Shown here one piece after another: positions 1 to 11,881 of a stretch of DNA of 53,762 nt. The first letter of the stretch is position 1. Each line of letters opens with the position of its first letter. The stretch is from Geosiphon pyriformis (lineage: Eukaryota; Glomeromycota; Glomeromycetes; Archaeosporales; Geosiphonaceae), in the NCBI GenBank assembly GCA_016748015.1, contig JAAOMT010000039.1, positions 87,904 through 141,665 of the forward strand, written 5' to 3'. The position numbers and the translations under genes were made by a program. The notes under the pieces are model-generated. The model was not told the origin of the DNA, made no database searches, and saw only the letters and a list, made by a program, of their open reading frames with translations.

Positions 1-396
1 TTATCTTTCATCTTTGAGTACATATTATTAGTTAATATGAAAGAATTTGTCAATGGTGTTTGCCTTGTTTATCTTGACTTCGCTTCTCAAACACTTGCAT
101 TTCTTTTTAACTTATACTTGAGTTTAAATTTAAAATATTATGCCCTCTAAATCATTGATATAATAAAGATAAATTATTAAAAAATTAAATAAATAAATAT
201 CAATATTAATCAAAAAAAGGAGTGAAACAATATTTAATATCAAATATTTTTATGAATAAAGTAAACAAGAGGAAATCTTTTTAATTTTTTGTTTGATTTC
301 ATTTTCTATTTTTACATTTATTTATATACTAACTATTTAGTTTTATCAAAAGTAAATAAAACATAAAGCTTTATAAAAGGAAGTTAAGCACTGGGC
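1..396. repeat. Inverted repeat, left copy (partner 9722-10117)
   Basis: Read on the opposite strand, this stretch matches 9722-10117 nearly base for base, with scattered substitutions and small indels. The match begins at the first base of the window, so the true outer end may lie further out. It is AT-rich, has no ORF of note and contains no recognisable transposase. The two copies enclose about 9.3 kb holding BTB-TLDc copies A and I and the macrodomain gene. It could be two oppositely oriented copies of a dispersed non-autonomous element, the ends of one large element, or an assembly fold-back at a contig edge. No target-site duplication can be tested because the outer flank is missing. 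Confidence 0.8.
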
Positions 397-2360
397 AAAA
401 AGCCTAAAAGTGATATTCAAACCGTCTATAATAATTAATACTAGTTCATCATTAATAGTTTATCATTCTGAATAGAATGAATTTAAAATTTATTTAAACG
501 ATTGAGATCATAGAAAATAGCTGAATAGATCATTATAGCCATTCATTAAAGCAGTAAAAAAATGATAAAGATTTTTATTTCTTTGAAATTGTGTGATGAA
601 TTGAGCTAAACAAAGGGGGGTAATACTAGAAATCGAACACTATAAATATAATATGTTAATGAACATATGAAAATAAAGAATCCTTAAATTTTACGTGCCT
701 TATCATGGATTGTTACCTTGTACATGTATAACCATTTTAATACAATTTGTGTCATTATACCATGCAATTTGGTTGTCAATTCAGGCTCAATTATAGTATT
801 AAATAAAATTTGACCGAGAAACCGAATAATTTATTATATATGAAAATTTTAAATAATAACTTTAAAATGGAATAAATTTACCTTAAAAAGAAGATATGCA
901 TTTTTAAGAAATATCAACTTAAAAAAAAATGATTGATTCTTAAACAACAATTTCTTTCAATAGTTTATTGTTCAAATGAAATAAACATGATATCTTTTTT
1001 AAGTGGTCTATCAGTAACAAGATATTTTTGAATCACAAAAGCCCTTAGGTTTCATAATAAAAATTATTAACTCATTGAAAGTTTTGCGACGCGACTTTTG
1101 TGTTCCAAATTAATTATTTCATTTTGAAAACTCTGAATGGTCGGATAAACTTTTGAAACGTTCAATTTCAACGAGATCGCTTTGGTTTTCCTATCATATA
1201 CCTTTTTGAGTAATTTCTCTAATTTTTACCCCATTTGCTAATTTAGAATACTGAATTAATTTTTAGTAATTATAAAATAAAATATTAATTATTATATGCA
1301 CAAAGATTTTTGAGAACTACAACTTTCTAAATTGATTTAAAATTATGAATTTGATTTATTCATAAAATTAGCAAAGTACCGTTTTTGCTTGTTTGAATGC
1401 TTTATTATAAAATAAGCTCATCATTATTGAGTATATTTTTGATCTAAAATTTTTAAACTGAAAAACACATTTATTTCATATATAAACCTGAAATAAATCT
1501 AAGTTTAATCTTTAAAATTGACATATATTTTCAAGTTTCTTGTAATATCTAATAATTCATTGAAATTTAAAAAGTAAAGAATTTAATGGATTCTTCTAAA
1601 ATAATTGTTCAATAAACTTATTATACTCTGGTTATTAAAAACAATTGTAAAGATTAAAATCAAAAATATTAGCGATCATTTCTTCCTAGTCCATGTACAT
1701 GCAAAAGAAAAACCTTTTTTTATTGCAAAGATTTTAATAAAATATTTAATAAATTTTATTTAAAGAACTTTTTAGCAGAATCACCTATTAAGCTTTTTAA
1801 TCACGGTTCTCGATTGACTTATTAAAAATAATTATACAGCTATATAAAATATATAGTCAAGATAGCTTGATTCTATTTTTGAGTTTTCTTTTTGTAATTT
1901 ATTCAGATTCACTCTTTTCCACCGCCATTTCCCAGTGACTACTAAATATCGTCGCCACTCATTTGTCTTCAATCTAAAATTACGAGTGTGTAAAACTGGT
2001 TTTTCCAAGGCCATTTAGCTAATTGCATAACAATAAAAAAAAATATTTAAGCGTTTTATGCTTTTAGCTTGTAATAAAATACCTAAATACCTGACTTTTG
2101 AAAGGTGAAGTCTATAAGAAAGAGTTTTAAAGAGCAATGGTCATAACTTCTAAGCTTTTTTTTAAAAAAAAGACTTCATAAAGTCATACCTATTCAGGAT
2201 ACGAAATAATATTCAATATATAATTCAGAGTCTTTATTGTAGAGATTGGAGCAATAGGCTATTCAGACTCTCTTGTTATAAATTTCCAAAATAGGGAGCC
2301 CTATTTGATATAAACTTTAGAAAATATAAAGATTCAATTGACTGATAATATAAACTAAGT
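397..2360. other. AT-rich intergenic DNA, no gene seen
   Basis: About 2 kb of low-complexity A/T-rich sequence. The only ORF longer than 60 codons (1832-2014, minus) has no recognisable feature. Positions 2226-2330 hold the 3' flank of BTB-TLDc gene A. On the minus strand this part carries GGGCTCCCTATTTT, then TAGCCTATTGCT, then AATAAAGAC, a block shared with copies E, F and G and probably containing the poly(A) signal. Confidence 0.6.
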
Positions 2361-3854
2361 TTAAAGTCTTCTGATTTGAAAAACTTCATACTCTTCGACT
2401 AAGAAGTCTACTTTTCCATTTCCTGAATTAGGCATTATCGCGTGCTCATATGATGATTCCTCTCGACAAGAACATCCAGGGTTATTTTGAAAATCATCAC
2501 TTCTCATTACAATACTATGCTCACCAAAATGAGGTCCACGCATTGGGCTATTAAAAGGTCCCTTTTCGTTAACAGATTTGCTAAGTTTAGCATTTTCAGC
2601 TTTGCCATCTCCAAGAGAAAATATAAAACTTCCTGTTCCATCTAAACATTTTATGCAAGAAGACCAAGATTGTGGGTTATACCCGCCGATCAGTTGACCA
2701 GTTTCTTTCACTTTGATAACACTAACTGTTGCTCCTTTATCATCACATAATCGATGAAAATCGGCTGGGGTAAATCCGTCTCGACTGCCTCGAAGTAACA
2801 AATCAAAGTTATTTCCAAGTTGGCTTTCAAAAGGAGTATTTTTATCTTTGCCCTGGATCCAGTGGTCAAGCTGCCTCACATTATGCAACTGAAGAAGCTT
2901 TGAACCAGTTGATCGGAATGGCCGAGCCTCAACAGACTTTTCATGACTCCCCGGTACTAGATAATGATGTAAAAGATCTTCATATAAAGTTCCGGGTAAA
3001 ATTCTCGCAAATGGTTTTACTTTGTGATAGAAGTCAACAGAAGATATGTGAAAGAACCGGATTAAAGGTAGAAGCTCCTCAATGGATTCCTTAAAGGCGT
3101 TAAAATTCTCATCTGTCCAGTTAAGAATCTCTTCTACCTTAATATTGTTACCCAATTTAGCAACTCCCCATTCCACAATCTTTTTCCATATTTCTATTTC
3201 TTCCATAATAAAGTCATCGTGGGACAAAATTGAGGAAAGAAAATTCTTACTTAAGGAGGTGAAATCTTGGGATCTGAAGATTATAGCTGGACTTTTAGCT
3301 GCTATTTGTGTGCAGAATTCTTGCAGCTTTTTGAACGAATCATGCATAAATGATATTTCATACAAAGAGGCAAAGTTTTCCTCTAGCTCTTTGGCATGAT
3401 TTTCAATTAGATAGCTTTCCAGGTGGTCAATAAGATTTTTCAAAGTGAGCTCGCCAGCAGCAACAAGCAATTCCAGGATTGTAAGTATTCCATGTTCTTC
3501 AAGAGAAATTTCGCCATTATAAATGTATCTATACAGAAAAGTAAAACAGGTGAATCAATTATATTAAATACTTTTAAAGGAAGCTAAATACACTTGCCTA
3601 AGAATCACCACAAAAATTCTGGGTGATATATTAGGTTTAGTTATGACAATGGTGTTATTATCTTTTTTAACCAAACCATTAGAGAATGCAGCAGCAAAAT
3701 ATTGTGATCTTGCTGCTAAAATTTGTGAATGAGCATGAAAGGTTTCAGCATTAGGCGTCTTGCCGATAATAATTCTAACATCAGACAAATTCTGACTATT
3801 GAATAAGCACCCAAAATCCTGAGATAAAGCTTGAAAGAGCTGTTGGGGTGCCAT
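2361..3854 (-). CDS. BTB-BACK-TLDc protein, copy A
   Basis: Two exons, 3854-3598 and 3528-2361, encode 474 residues. The join is phase 2 inside an Arg codon that follows VVIL and precedes YIYNGE. The BTB/POZ fold covers about residues 15-125 (FSDVRI-type start LSDVRI, then FHAHSQILAARSQYF), BACK about 130-240, and TLDc about 300-474, with FDLLLRGSRDGF near residue 327 and the closing VEEYEVFQI. BTB-BACK proteins usually act as homodimeric adaptors for cullin-3 ubiquitin ligases. TLDc domains are linked to oxidative-stress resistance and V-ATPase binding. The role of the fusion here is unknown. The intron donor is GC (AG|GCAAGT) rather than GT, as in copy C. No frameshift or stop was found, so I call it intact. 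The start is the first Met of the exon, matching MAPQQ in paralogues. Confidence 0.88.
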
Positions 3855-4229
3855 TTGTAAAATATACGAGCTTTCAAAGGATTGATAATTGTATATATTT
3901 AGATTAAGATATTTTTTGAGAATAAAATTACAGAGTTTTAGTATATATTTGTTTCAATATTTGATTTATTCAATAAACTACCATAAATTAATCATAAGTA
4001 TATATATGTATTATTTATTATTTATAAAAAGAATTTTTAGCTATTGTCAGAAACATTTAGGTTTCGTACGACAACAATAACTAAAATCTGTGAATTGGAT
4101 TTCATCATCATTAGGCGATTGATATACTAGTGTGATTCGTCAGTAGACAAAAGTTTATTAAACAAGTTAAAATTGTATTTTTATAATTTAAAAACCCCGT
4201 AATCTACACCTTTCATTCCAACTCTAATT

Positions 4230-4679
4230 ATGACCACTTCAAATAGCAAATTCGAATTTAAGGAAGTTCAAGGTGACCTTTTTGTTGACCCACTACTAAA
4301 TGATTCACTTGCGCATTGTGTTTCAGCTGATCTCGAAATGGGCAAAGGGATTGCCGCTACTTTCAAAGAAAAATTTCAAGGGATTCCCGAACTAAAATCT
4401 CAGGGCAAAAAGGTTGGGGAAGTGGCATATCTTAAACAAGATGGCCGATATATATTTTATATTATAACCAAAGAAAGGTATTACCATAAACCCACACGAG
4501 AAAATTTTGAGATAGCGTTAACGGACTTGAGACGCTTATGCGAAAAACTTGGGGTGAAAAGGTTAAGTATTCCTAGAATAGGGGCTGGTTTGGATAAGTT
4601 GCCCTTGGAATTTGTTCATGAAGTTATAGCAAAAGTATTTGAGGGGTGTGATTTGAAAATGACTATGTATTATTTGTGA
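4230..4679 (+). CDS. OARD1: Macrodomain ADP-ribosyl-acylhydrolase (TARG1/OARD1 type)
   Basis: A single-exon ORF of 149 residues, about the length of human OARD1/TARG1 (152). The macrodomain fills the protein: VQGDLF at residues 13-18, SLAHCVS around 26-32, then MGKGIAATFKEKF, DGRYIFYIITKERYYHKPT around 71-89 and SIPRIGAGLDKL around 113-124. In human TARG1 the catalytic Lys84 and Asp125 act on ADP-ribosyl esters. The matching residues here are Lys81 (in IITK) and Asp122 (in GAGLD), and both are kept. The expected reactions are removal of ADP-ribose from glutamate/aspartate of modified proteins and deacetylation of O-acetyl-ADP-ribose, in nucleus or cytosol. The gene is divergent from BTB-TLDc copy A and lies inside the inverted-repeat pair. 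The ATG follows a C/T-rich leader, and no intron is needed. Confidence 0.93.
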   Translation: MTTSNSKFEFKEVQGDLFVDPLLNDSLAHCVSADLEMGKGIAATFKEKFQGIPELKSQGKKVGEVAYLKQDGRYIFYIITKERYYHKPTRENFEIALTDLRRLCEKLGVKRLSIPRIGAGLDKLPLEFVHEVIAKVFEGCDLKMTMYYL

Positions 4680-5076
4680 ACAAACTTGAATCTAGTATGG
4701 TCAGAATATTGAATGGGAAAATTCAAAAACCATCTATATATTAATCGGAAGGAGTATTTTCATTCTGAATAATATAATAGAAATGCCTTGGATATAATAT
4801 CATGATCAAGGTCAAACAAGACGAAATTATTTTTAAAAATGAAACAATGTTTTTGTTTGTTAAAATATTCTAACCGTTTATTATCGAAAGGAAGTTTAAA
4901 GGACTTGAAAAAAATAAAATAATGTGGTCAAAAATTGTTTATAATCACCATATCTTTTTCGCTATTAAAATATACAATAAGCTCTCTAATTCAATTGGAT
5001 CAATATTTTTTGTTAGATTTTGTATGCTCAACATACTTTTGGCAAAAATTTGTCAATTCTATAAACCCCTAAAACC

Positions 5077-5367
5077 TCATGCCCATCCAGCACATTTTCG
5101 AGCAATATTAGACCCAAAGACTGTCACAGTTTCCCAAAATAGTATTAATTGAAAAATTGGTTTTTTTGCATTCCATTGAAACGTAGGATCCACAACTGTT
5201 CGCTTTCCAGGAAACGAAAATTTTTTTGGATTAACATTTTGATCTGTTAAACTTTCATTTGGAATCAGAAATTCAGACGGTATTCCAGGACGAGTTCGCA
5301 TACGGGCTCGGTTCCTTAGTCTGATTGCCAAAGCCATTGCTTTGATATCGGTGTGGAATTTTGTCAT
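5077..5367 (-). CDS. Hypothetical small basic protein, 96 residues
   Basis: An open frame from ATG at 5367 to TGA at 5077, with locally higher GC than its surroundings. The upstream stretch (5440-5480) is unusually GC-rich and could be a 5' leader. The N-terminus is Arg-rich (IRLRNRARMRTRPG near residues 16-29) and could be a mitochondrial presequence or a nucleic-acid-binding patch. The C-terminal third is hydrophobic (FQLILFWETVTVFG) and might form one membrane segment. I do not recognise a family. Base composition and length favour a real gene, but there is no conservation evidence in the window, and part of the C-terminus could be misassigned if an intron was missed. Confidence 0.4.
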   Translation of the reverse strand: MTKFHTDIKAMALAIRLRNRARMRTRPGIPSEFLIPNESLTDQNVNPKKFSFPGKRTVVDPTFQWNAKKPIFQLILFWETVTVFGSNIARKCAGWA

Positions 5368-5639
5368 TTTTTTGCTAAAGTTTAGGATGTCGTTATTAAT
5401 TTAACAGTTTCGTTTATTCTATCGACTGTTGTGAAGATTCTGAAAAGATGAAAGAACGGCAGCGGCGGCGACGGCTGGGGATTGATAAAAGAGTGTTTAA
5501 AAATTTTGAAATCTAAATCCGAAATAAAGATTAGGATATCTTGAGTTAATAATGGATTTGTTAGAAAAAAAAAAGAGCCGCTTAAAATTATGCAAAACAA
5601 TCAATGAATTTATAATAAAATCCCCCATAATTGTTAGCT

Positions 5640-8600
5640 GCTTTTAAGCAATGTATCACGTATGGTTAGGCTTTTGTCCATTACTAATAAAAAAAATTGG
5701 ATCAGAAAAACAATCACAGCCAATCATGAATAGTTAATGTTTGTCAGCAGTGAGTGTGTTACCGTTCGCATTTTGTACGTTAAAAGCGAGTTTAGTGCCT
5801 AAGGTGATGTGCCACCACAGAAAACCCGCCCAAACTCTTAATTACCAAGTTCAGCAAATTACTCTTGAGATACAATTGTTGTAAGACAATGCAAACAACC
5901 AATAAGAGTTGGATTATCGTACAATTTGAGGAAATCTTTAACGTGAAATGCAAAAATCGATCTAGAAGGTGATTAAGAAATGATACCAAATAAATACTTC
6001 AACAAGAATTATCAACTTGCGCAACATTAGGTTTAAATGCATCGTTTGAACCCTGAATTATATGATAAAATTTTTAGATTTATTTATTTTCATTTTCATT
6101 TTCAAACCTGATTTTAAAACACATACGAAATTATCGTCGAAATCTTTATGATCTAATGATTTGAGGTTTTACTTTTAAAAATCTTTTTCTGTAACACAGA
6201 ACTTTTCTCTGTTATTCACATGCTATTTTTAAAGAAACTAAGAATCAAAGGCATGGTCCAGTTAAAAAATTAACAATGACGTTATGAAAAGTCTTTTGTG
6301 GAATTCTTCGATAGACATCTTATGATTTTAGAAAATCAAACTCTACTCTGTCATCAAAACGATTTAAACAATTTATTATGCTTATCAAAATTGATTTTAC
6401 AGATCATTAAAATTCCCACAATGCTTGATGATGTTGAGGGACAATTTTTGTTAAGTTAAACACTATTGTAGATAGAGATAGAAATCTAGATTCCATATTT
6501 TTTTTGTGTCAATATTTCCTTTATTTTTAGCATTACCAAAAATAGAAAATGATGCTTTATATTGTTTGGAAGTTTAATGGCTCCCAAGAAATCATGAACA
6601 CTCTTTGTTTTTGTCGATTCGATTATCAATTTAAAGTAAACCAAGTTTTTTGCTTTAAAAATATTTTAAAATACATAAAAATAGAATAGATCGAAATTCT
6701 AAAATATCTGTTCATTTAGAAATTGCACAAGAATGTTTTATAAAATATTTATATCATTCATTCAAATTTTTGATCAATAAGAAAATTTATTTGAGAATTT
6801 ATCTCAATTAATTTTTATTTAAAGTTTAACTTTACACACTAATTATTTGGTGTTAACAACAATTCATTATCATTAGTATAAAATTTTTAATTATCAGTAA
6901 TTTAATATATGAACATAGCTTTCTTTGTTGCTGCTATTATCTAATATAAAAAAGTGATTTTTTAATAATTTTATAAAAGAATTTATCACAAATTTTTATC
7001 CTTCTTTCTAATTTAATAGTGTAACAGAGAGTAATTTTTGTAAAACTATCAAGTTAAAATTTTGTCCCCCGCTTTTTTGCTTATCAAAATGTCGATCATG
7101 TTATGAATTTTTTACCTGTTTCACAAAAATTGTTGTTTCAGGAACATGAGACAATGCCAGCATGATTTTATTTGTTGATTTCTCATTTAATTTATTACTT
7201 TTCCTTAATAAACTAATAAGATAATTTGTTTAGAGTATTCTCAGTTTGTTAATTGAAATATAGATAATTGCTTAGGAAATTTAAGAAATTCAAAAATGGT
7301 TAAAAACAAGATAAATGATTATTATATTAAATTATTATCTGTGTTGTAATAATATTTATGGTAAAAATTTTCTAATGATAATAAATTTAAAAATCAATTT
7401 TATATGTATAATTAACTTAACCAAATTTATTTATTTAAACATATATAATTTCATTTCTTATTTTTTTTGATAAATCTTTTCAAATTTTATTAAACAAAAA
7501 AATTATTTTAAATCCTTTTTAGGGGAATATGCAAAGTGATAAACACTTTTTAGTGCTTGATAACACAAGAATAGTTTGGGAAACAGAATATAAACCTAAT
7601 TAATTAGAACTCATTCAGTACTAATGAAAAATTCAAGCTTCAGTTATTTTAAATGAAACTTATGTAAATTCTTCATTTTTACAAACATCATCTAAATCTT
7701 TATCAGTTAACATCGTAATTATAATAGCAGGTATTATATTAACTAATATTTTAATGGTATTTGTAATTTAGTCAGTTTTATATACTTTATTAAGAAAGAT
7801 AAGACAACCTAATCATTAATTTAATAATTTATTTTTGCAAAAAAAGTTTAAACTTTATCTTGGTTTTATTGAAAATAGTATTTAACTCATGTATTTTAGG
7901 TTAAAATATATTATTTTATATAATGTCAAATCAATGATTCTTGCCTTAAGCCAAATAGTTCACTAGTTTAATCCTTATCTTTGCTATAATGATCAAGTCT
8001 CAGGGATATTAGATCATATCTTTAATTTTGAAATATAGTTAATATTTTAAACTAAATCACTCATCTGCTACTTGTTAAAGAATTTTTTTTGTACCTCTAA
8101 GGTTTAGACAAACTTATCGTTGTGTGCGAAAAGTTTTAGCCTAATTTCTTTTATCCTGAAAAAATACACTGAGAAGACTAAATTAATCATGTCATTAAAT
8201 TCCATGTAGTAAAACTCTTATCGAGAATAACAGTAAAAAAAATTGAATTGATTAATTGACACTATTTAATAAGAATTTATAATCAAAGTACTAAAAACTT
8301 AGCATTATTAGTAATATAATCAAATCAATTATTATATCATATAATATTAAATGTTTAAGAATGAAATTCTTTGATAATTTTTTAAATTATAGGCTAATAA
8401 AAATAGTGTTTATAATAAAAATAATGTTATTATTAAATATTATTAAAATAATCTGAGGTCTTTAAATATACATTTTTACCACTGATAATTTTTTTTATTT
8501 GGCCAATATTTAGTAAATCGGTTTAAAAAAAATTCTATTTTAATGAGAAAAATATAAATCTTATTAAATTATTATTTTGAACTAGAATTTTATTGATGAA

Positions 8601-8960
8601 AATAAGTTAGTTGTATTAAAAATACTGAAATCCTATCAAGATAATGGCTTTGCTTCAAACTTAAATTCATGAAAATTATTTTGATTTGTAAACATCAATT
8701 ATTTAAATAGTACACTGGAAAATAAAAGTTACCAGACTCTTTACATTTTTATCATTTTATATCACAAAAAATGATATACTTTCTTATTAATAATATTTAA
8801 CATCTACTTAGAAGTGAAAGATCTTAATAAAAAATAATTCCAAATGTCCAACTTCAGAAATTTAAGAAGAATTGGTCTTAAAACATCAAATAAAACAATC
8901 GAACTTTTTTATTTAGAATTGGTCTTCATTCTCAAGTGCTGCAAGAAAACCTTTATTACC
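5640..8960. other. Long AT-rich intergenic region
   Basis: About 3.3 kb with stops in every frame and no ORF that looks coding. It is mostly A/T homopolymer-like sequence. The first 200 bases have more balanced composition and could hold promoter elements for the small minus-strand ORF at 5077-5367. I saw no tRNA, repeat unit or transposase similarity in the rest. Confidence 0.6.
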
Positions 8961-8964
8961 TCAA

Positions 8965-9650
8965 TATATCTAATTGAAACATCATACAAAAGAGCCAGAT
9001 GAAAACTTTGCCCCTTGGAATGAAACATTATTTATGCATGATTCGTTCAAAGACTACAAGAATTCTAGGCTCAAATAGTGACTGACAATCCAGCTTTAAT
9101 CTTAAATCCGAAGATTTTGTCTCCCTAAATAAAAGTTCTCTTTCTTCGATTTTATCCCGGGATAACCTTATCATGGAAGAAAAATGTGGGTGAAAATGGG
9201 GAGTTGCTAGATTGGATAAAAATATTAAGGTCTTAACTGGTCAGATAGAAATTTTGACGCCTTGAAGGTTAGTGTTATCAAAGTGAAAGAAACTGGTCAA
9301 CTGATTGGCGGGTATAACCCACAATATTGGCCTTCTTGCAATAAATTTTTAGATGGTAAATGAAGGTTTATTTTTGTCCTTGGACATAGTAAAGTTGAAA
9401 ATGATAAATTTGGGATATTTGTTAGCGGAAAGGGACTTTGTGATGGATTAAATTGTGGACTCGAATTTGGCCAGGATAGTATTAGAATAGAAATGATTAA
9501 TTTTCAAAATAGGGCCTGGATACCATTATCGAAGAATGCAACCTATGAGCACCTTGAAATGCCTAGATCAGAGAATCAAAAAGTAAACTTCTTGTCAAGG
9601 AGTCAAAAGTTTTTCAAGTTAGAAGCACAAAACTTAGTTTATATAATTCA
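8965..9650 (+). pseudogene. BTB-BACK-TLDc pseudogene, copy I
   Basis: Decayed relic on the plus strand, opposite to copy A. Matches to the BACK region are clear (FMHDSFK, ENFDALK in shifting frames). The sequence then jumps directly to the TLDc stretch VSVIKVKETGQLIGGYNPQ near 9270-9325, so the linker and the first part of TLDc are deleted. The C-terminus (YEHLEMP, then VEEYEVF-like remains) is still readable up to about 9650. Several stops and frameshifts interrupt it, and no BTB exon is visible. Its 3' flank resembles that of copy A for about 60 nt and then runs into the right copy of the inverted repeat. Confidence 0.8.
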
Positions 9651-9721
9651 TTCAATTAAGTTTTTATATTTTCTAAAGTTTATATCCGTATTTTGGCAAT
9701 TTATACACTTGTAAGCTTTTC

Positions 9722-10117
9722 ACTAAATGCTTAACTTCTATTTAAAAAGCTTTATGTTTTATTTACTTTTGATAAAACTAAATATTTAGTATATAAATAA
9801 ATGTAAAAATAGAAAATGAAATCAAACAAAAAATTAAAAAGATTTCCTCTTGTTTACTTTATTCATAAAAATATTTGATATTAAATATTGTTTCGCTCCT
9901 TTTTTTGATTAATATTGATATTTATTTATTTAATTTTTTAATAATTTATCTTTATTATATCAATGATTTAGAGGGCATAATATTTTAAATTTAAACTCAA
10001 ATATAAGTTAAAAAGAAATGTAAGTGTTTGAGAAGCGAAGTCAAGATAAACAAGGCAAACACCATTGACAAATTCTTTCATATTAACTAATAATATGTAC
10101 TCAAAGATGAAAGATAA
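9722..10117. repeat. Inverted repeat, right copy (partner 1-396)
   Basis: Reverse complement of 1-396 with minor differences. The outer edge at about 10117 is where the match stops against the window start. The inner edge near 9722 coincides with a TTAAGCA/TGCTTAA motif present in both copies. No ORF is present. It begins about 70 bases after the end of TLDc pseudogene I. Confidence 0.8.
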
Positions 10118-10565
10118 ACATCAAAATATCTTTATCATACAGAGTTACACAATATAATGTATTATTCTTAAAGTGCATAATTGCAATAGATATTTAACGA
10201 ATGAATCATAATTTCCTATTTAACTTTTTCTATTGAAAATATTAGATATAATAAAATATAACAAGCTTAATTATATTTAATCTCATTGACAATAAATTAG
10301 TTACCCAAAAACCCGCATAATCGAATCTCATCTTTAGTAATAATCATAGTAAAAATATTATTACTTTGAAACTTCTTTTTTATCCTAATTTCAATGATTA
10401 AACTTGAGTAATAGAAAGAAAAGAGATCTAAAGATAGTAGACCATTTTTAAAATAGAAAGGATTGATTAGGTTAAATCTTGACAATATATTTATAAAATG
10501 TTATTATTTATAAATTATAACTTCAAATGAAAAATAAGTGAAGTCAAATATATTCTAATTTAAAA

Positions 10566-11057
10566 ATTAATTCAAGTTTCAGAAAAAGTCGAATTATCCT
10601 AAAAATTTAAGAAAAGCTTGGAACCCTTACAAATCATATTTTCAATTTAAAAATTTCATTAAAAAAGATGCTTTTGATCTAGAACTAAAGTTCTAGCTTC
10701 TAAAAGCAAGTTTGTGCTTAAATTTTTACACTTATAAAAATTTATTTTTCAGTTTTTAGTTATCATCATGATTTTGAATATTTTAAATGTCGCCTGATTC
10801 AAAGTACGATTATTTAAAATTTAGAAATTTATTTTATAACCAGAAAAAATAAGTAGAAAATTTCAGTATATTTTTCATAGTATAAATTTTTTTGTTCAAT
10901 TGTATGTCCACTAAGAATTTGAAAATATTATATATTTTCATTTTAAAAATCAATATTTCCTAAAATTCTTTAGAAGCATGGAAATAAAATTTAAAATTTA
11001 TAAAAGCCTTCTTAAGTGCTCTTTAATTTCAAAAAAAGCCGGAGAAACTTAATAAAA
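10566..11057 (+). repeat. Direct repeat copy 1, interrupted by a Tc1 insertion
   Basis: About 490 nt that reappear almost unchanged after the N gap at 11882-12372. A more diverged version lies at about 16190-16580 and another at about 37490-37870, so this is part of the flank that travels with the BTB-TLDc genes. The copy here ends abruptly near 11058, where Tc1/mariner sequence begins. The copy after the gap continues uninterrupted into the downstream flank. Confidence 0.85.
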
Positions 11058-11861
11058 AATGCTATATATTGTAATACCATTACCAATTTAAGCCATAATT
11101 TTTTTTATAATTACTTATAGTTATAATCTACAAATCAACATAAATCGCGTCCTTGTAAAACACAACAGTGGATTATACGCGTATATATAAAATATCAAAC
11201 ATTCTTGTCATGAAAAAATTTACCGCATCAAATGTGTCTTGGAAAAGAACTTTCTGAATACCAAAAAGGAGGGATTATTTCAGCAAAAAAATTAGGACAT
11301 ACAAACAGTGAGATTTCCACGACTATTGAATGTTCACGTTCTTCTGTAATACATGTATGAAGTCATACGAGCTAAAAAAACTTCCTAAAAAACGAACAGA
11401 CTGACCACAAATTCTTGACAAATGTGCACGTGAACAACTCAAATATTCAATAATGGAGAATAAAAAAACCCACCGCCAAACTCTTTCTCAAATACGATTG
11501 AATTTTATTAAAGATACCAACAAATCTATTTCTATACAAACTATTTGAAATGGATTAGCTTAAGAAGGACTTCACTCGTGCATTCCTCGTCTCAAGCCAT
11601 TAATTTCCAAATCAAATAAAGAAAAACGTTTACAATGGGCTCGTACTTATGAAAATTGGACAGTAGAAGATTTTAAACGAGTTGTTTGGTCAGATGAATC
11701 TACATATACACAATTAAGAACTACAGGATTTGGACGTGTATGGCGTAAACCTTCCAAAGAGTTTCATAAGGATTGTATTGCAGCCACAGTTAGAAAAAGC
11801 TTTGGTCGCATGTTTTGGGGATGTTTTTCATGGGTTGGTTTGGGTCTTTTAGTTCCTTTGG
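11058..11861 (+). mobile_element. Tc1/mariner element, decayed and truncated by the gap
   Basis: From about 11231 the plus strand reads as a Tc1-like transposase: an N-terminal helix-turn-helix part (GLGKELS-like start, then KLGHTNSEISTTI), then WTVEDFKRVVWSDES containing the second-block catalytic Asp, then FGRVWRKP and MFWGCFSWVGLG. In-frame stops interrupt the N-terminal half (for example after SVIHV). The C-terminal third, with the last catalytic acidic residue and the right terminal repeat, is missing because the scaffold gap cuts it. The left boundary lies at a TA dinucleotide near 11061-11062, as expected for Tc1/mariner insertion. It is inactive as seen. Confidence 0.85.
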
Positions 11862-11881
11862 NNNNNNNNNNNNNNNNNNNN
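11862..11881. other. Assembly gap of 20 N
   Basis: Exactly 20 N. Sequence on the right restarts at the same point as the repeat at 10566, so the gap is probably a scaffolding join of an allele or copy with the Tc1 insertion to one without it. The physical distance is unknown. Confidence 0.95.

Noticed and set aside
2900-3399. Plus-strand ORFs at 2900-3094 and 3082-3399, and their equivalents at 18251-18750 and 35599-36095
   Set aside because: They are antisense shadows of the highly similar BTB-TLDc exons; they recur only because the sense genes are near-identical.
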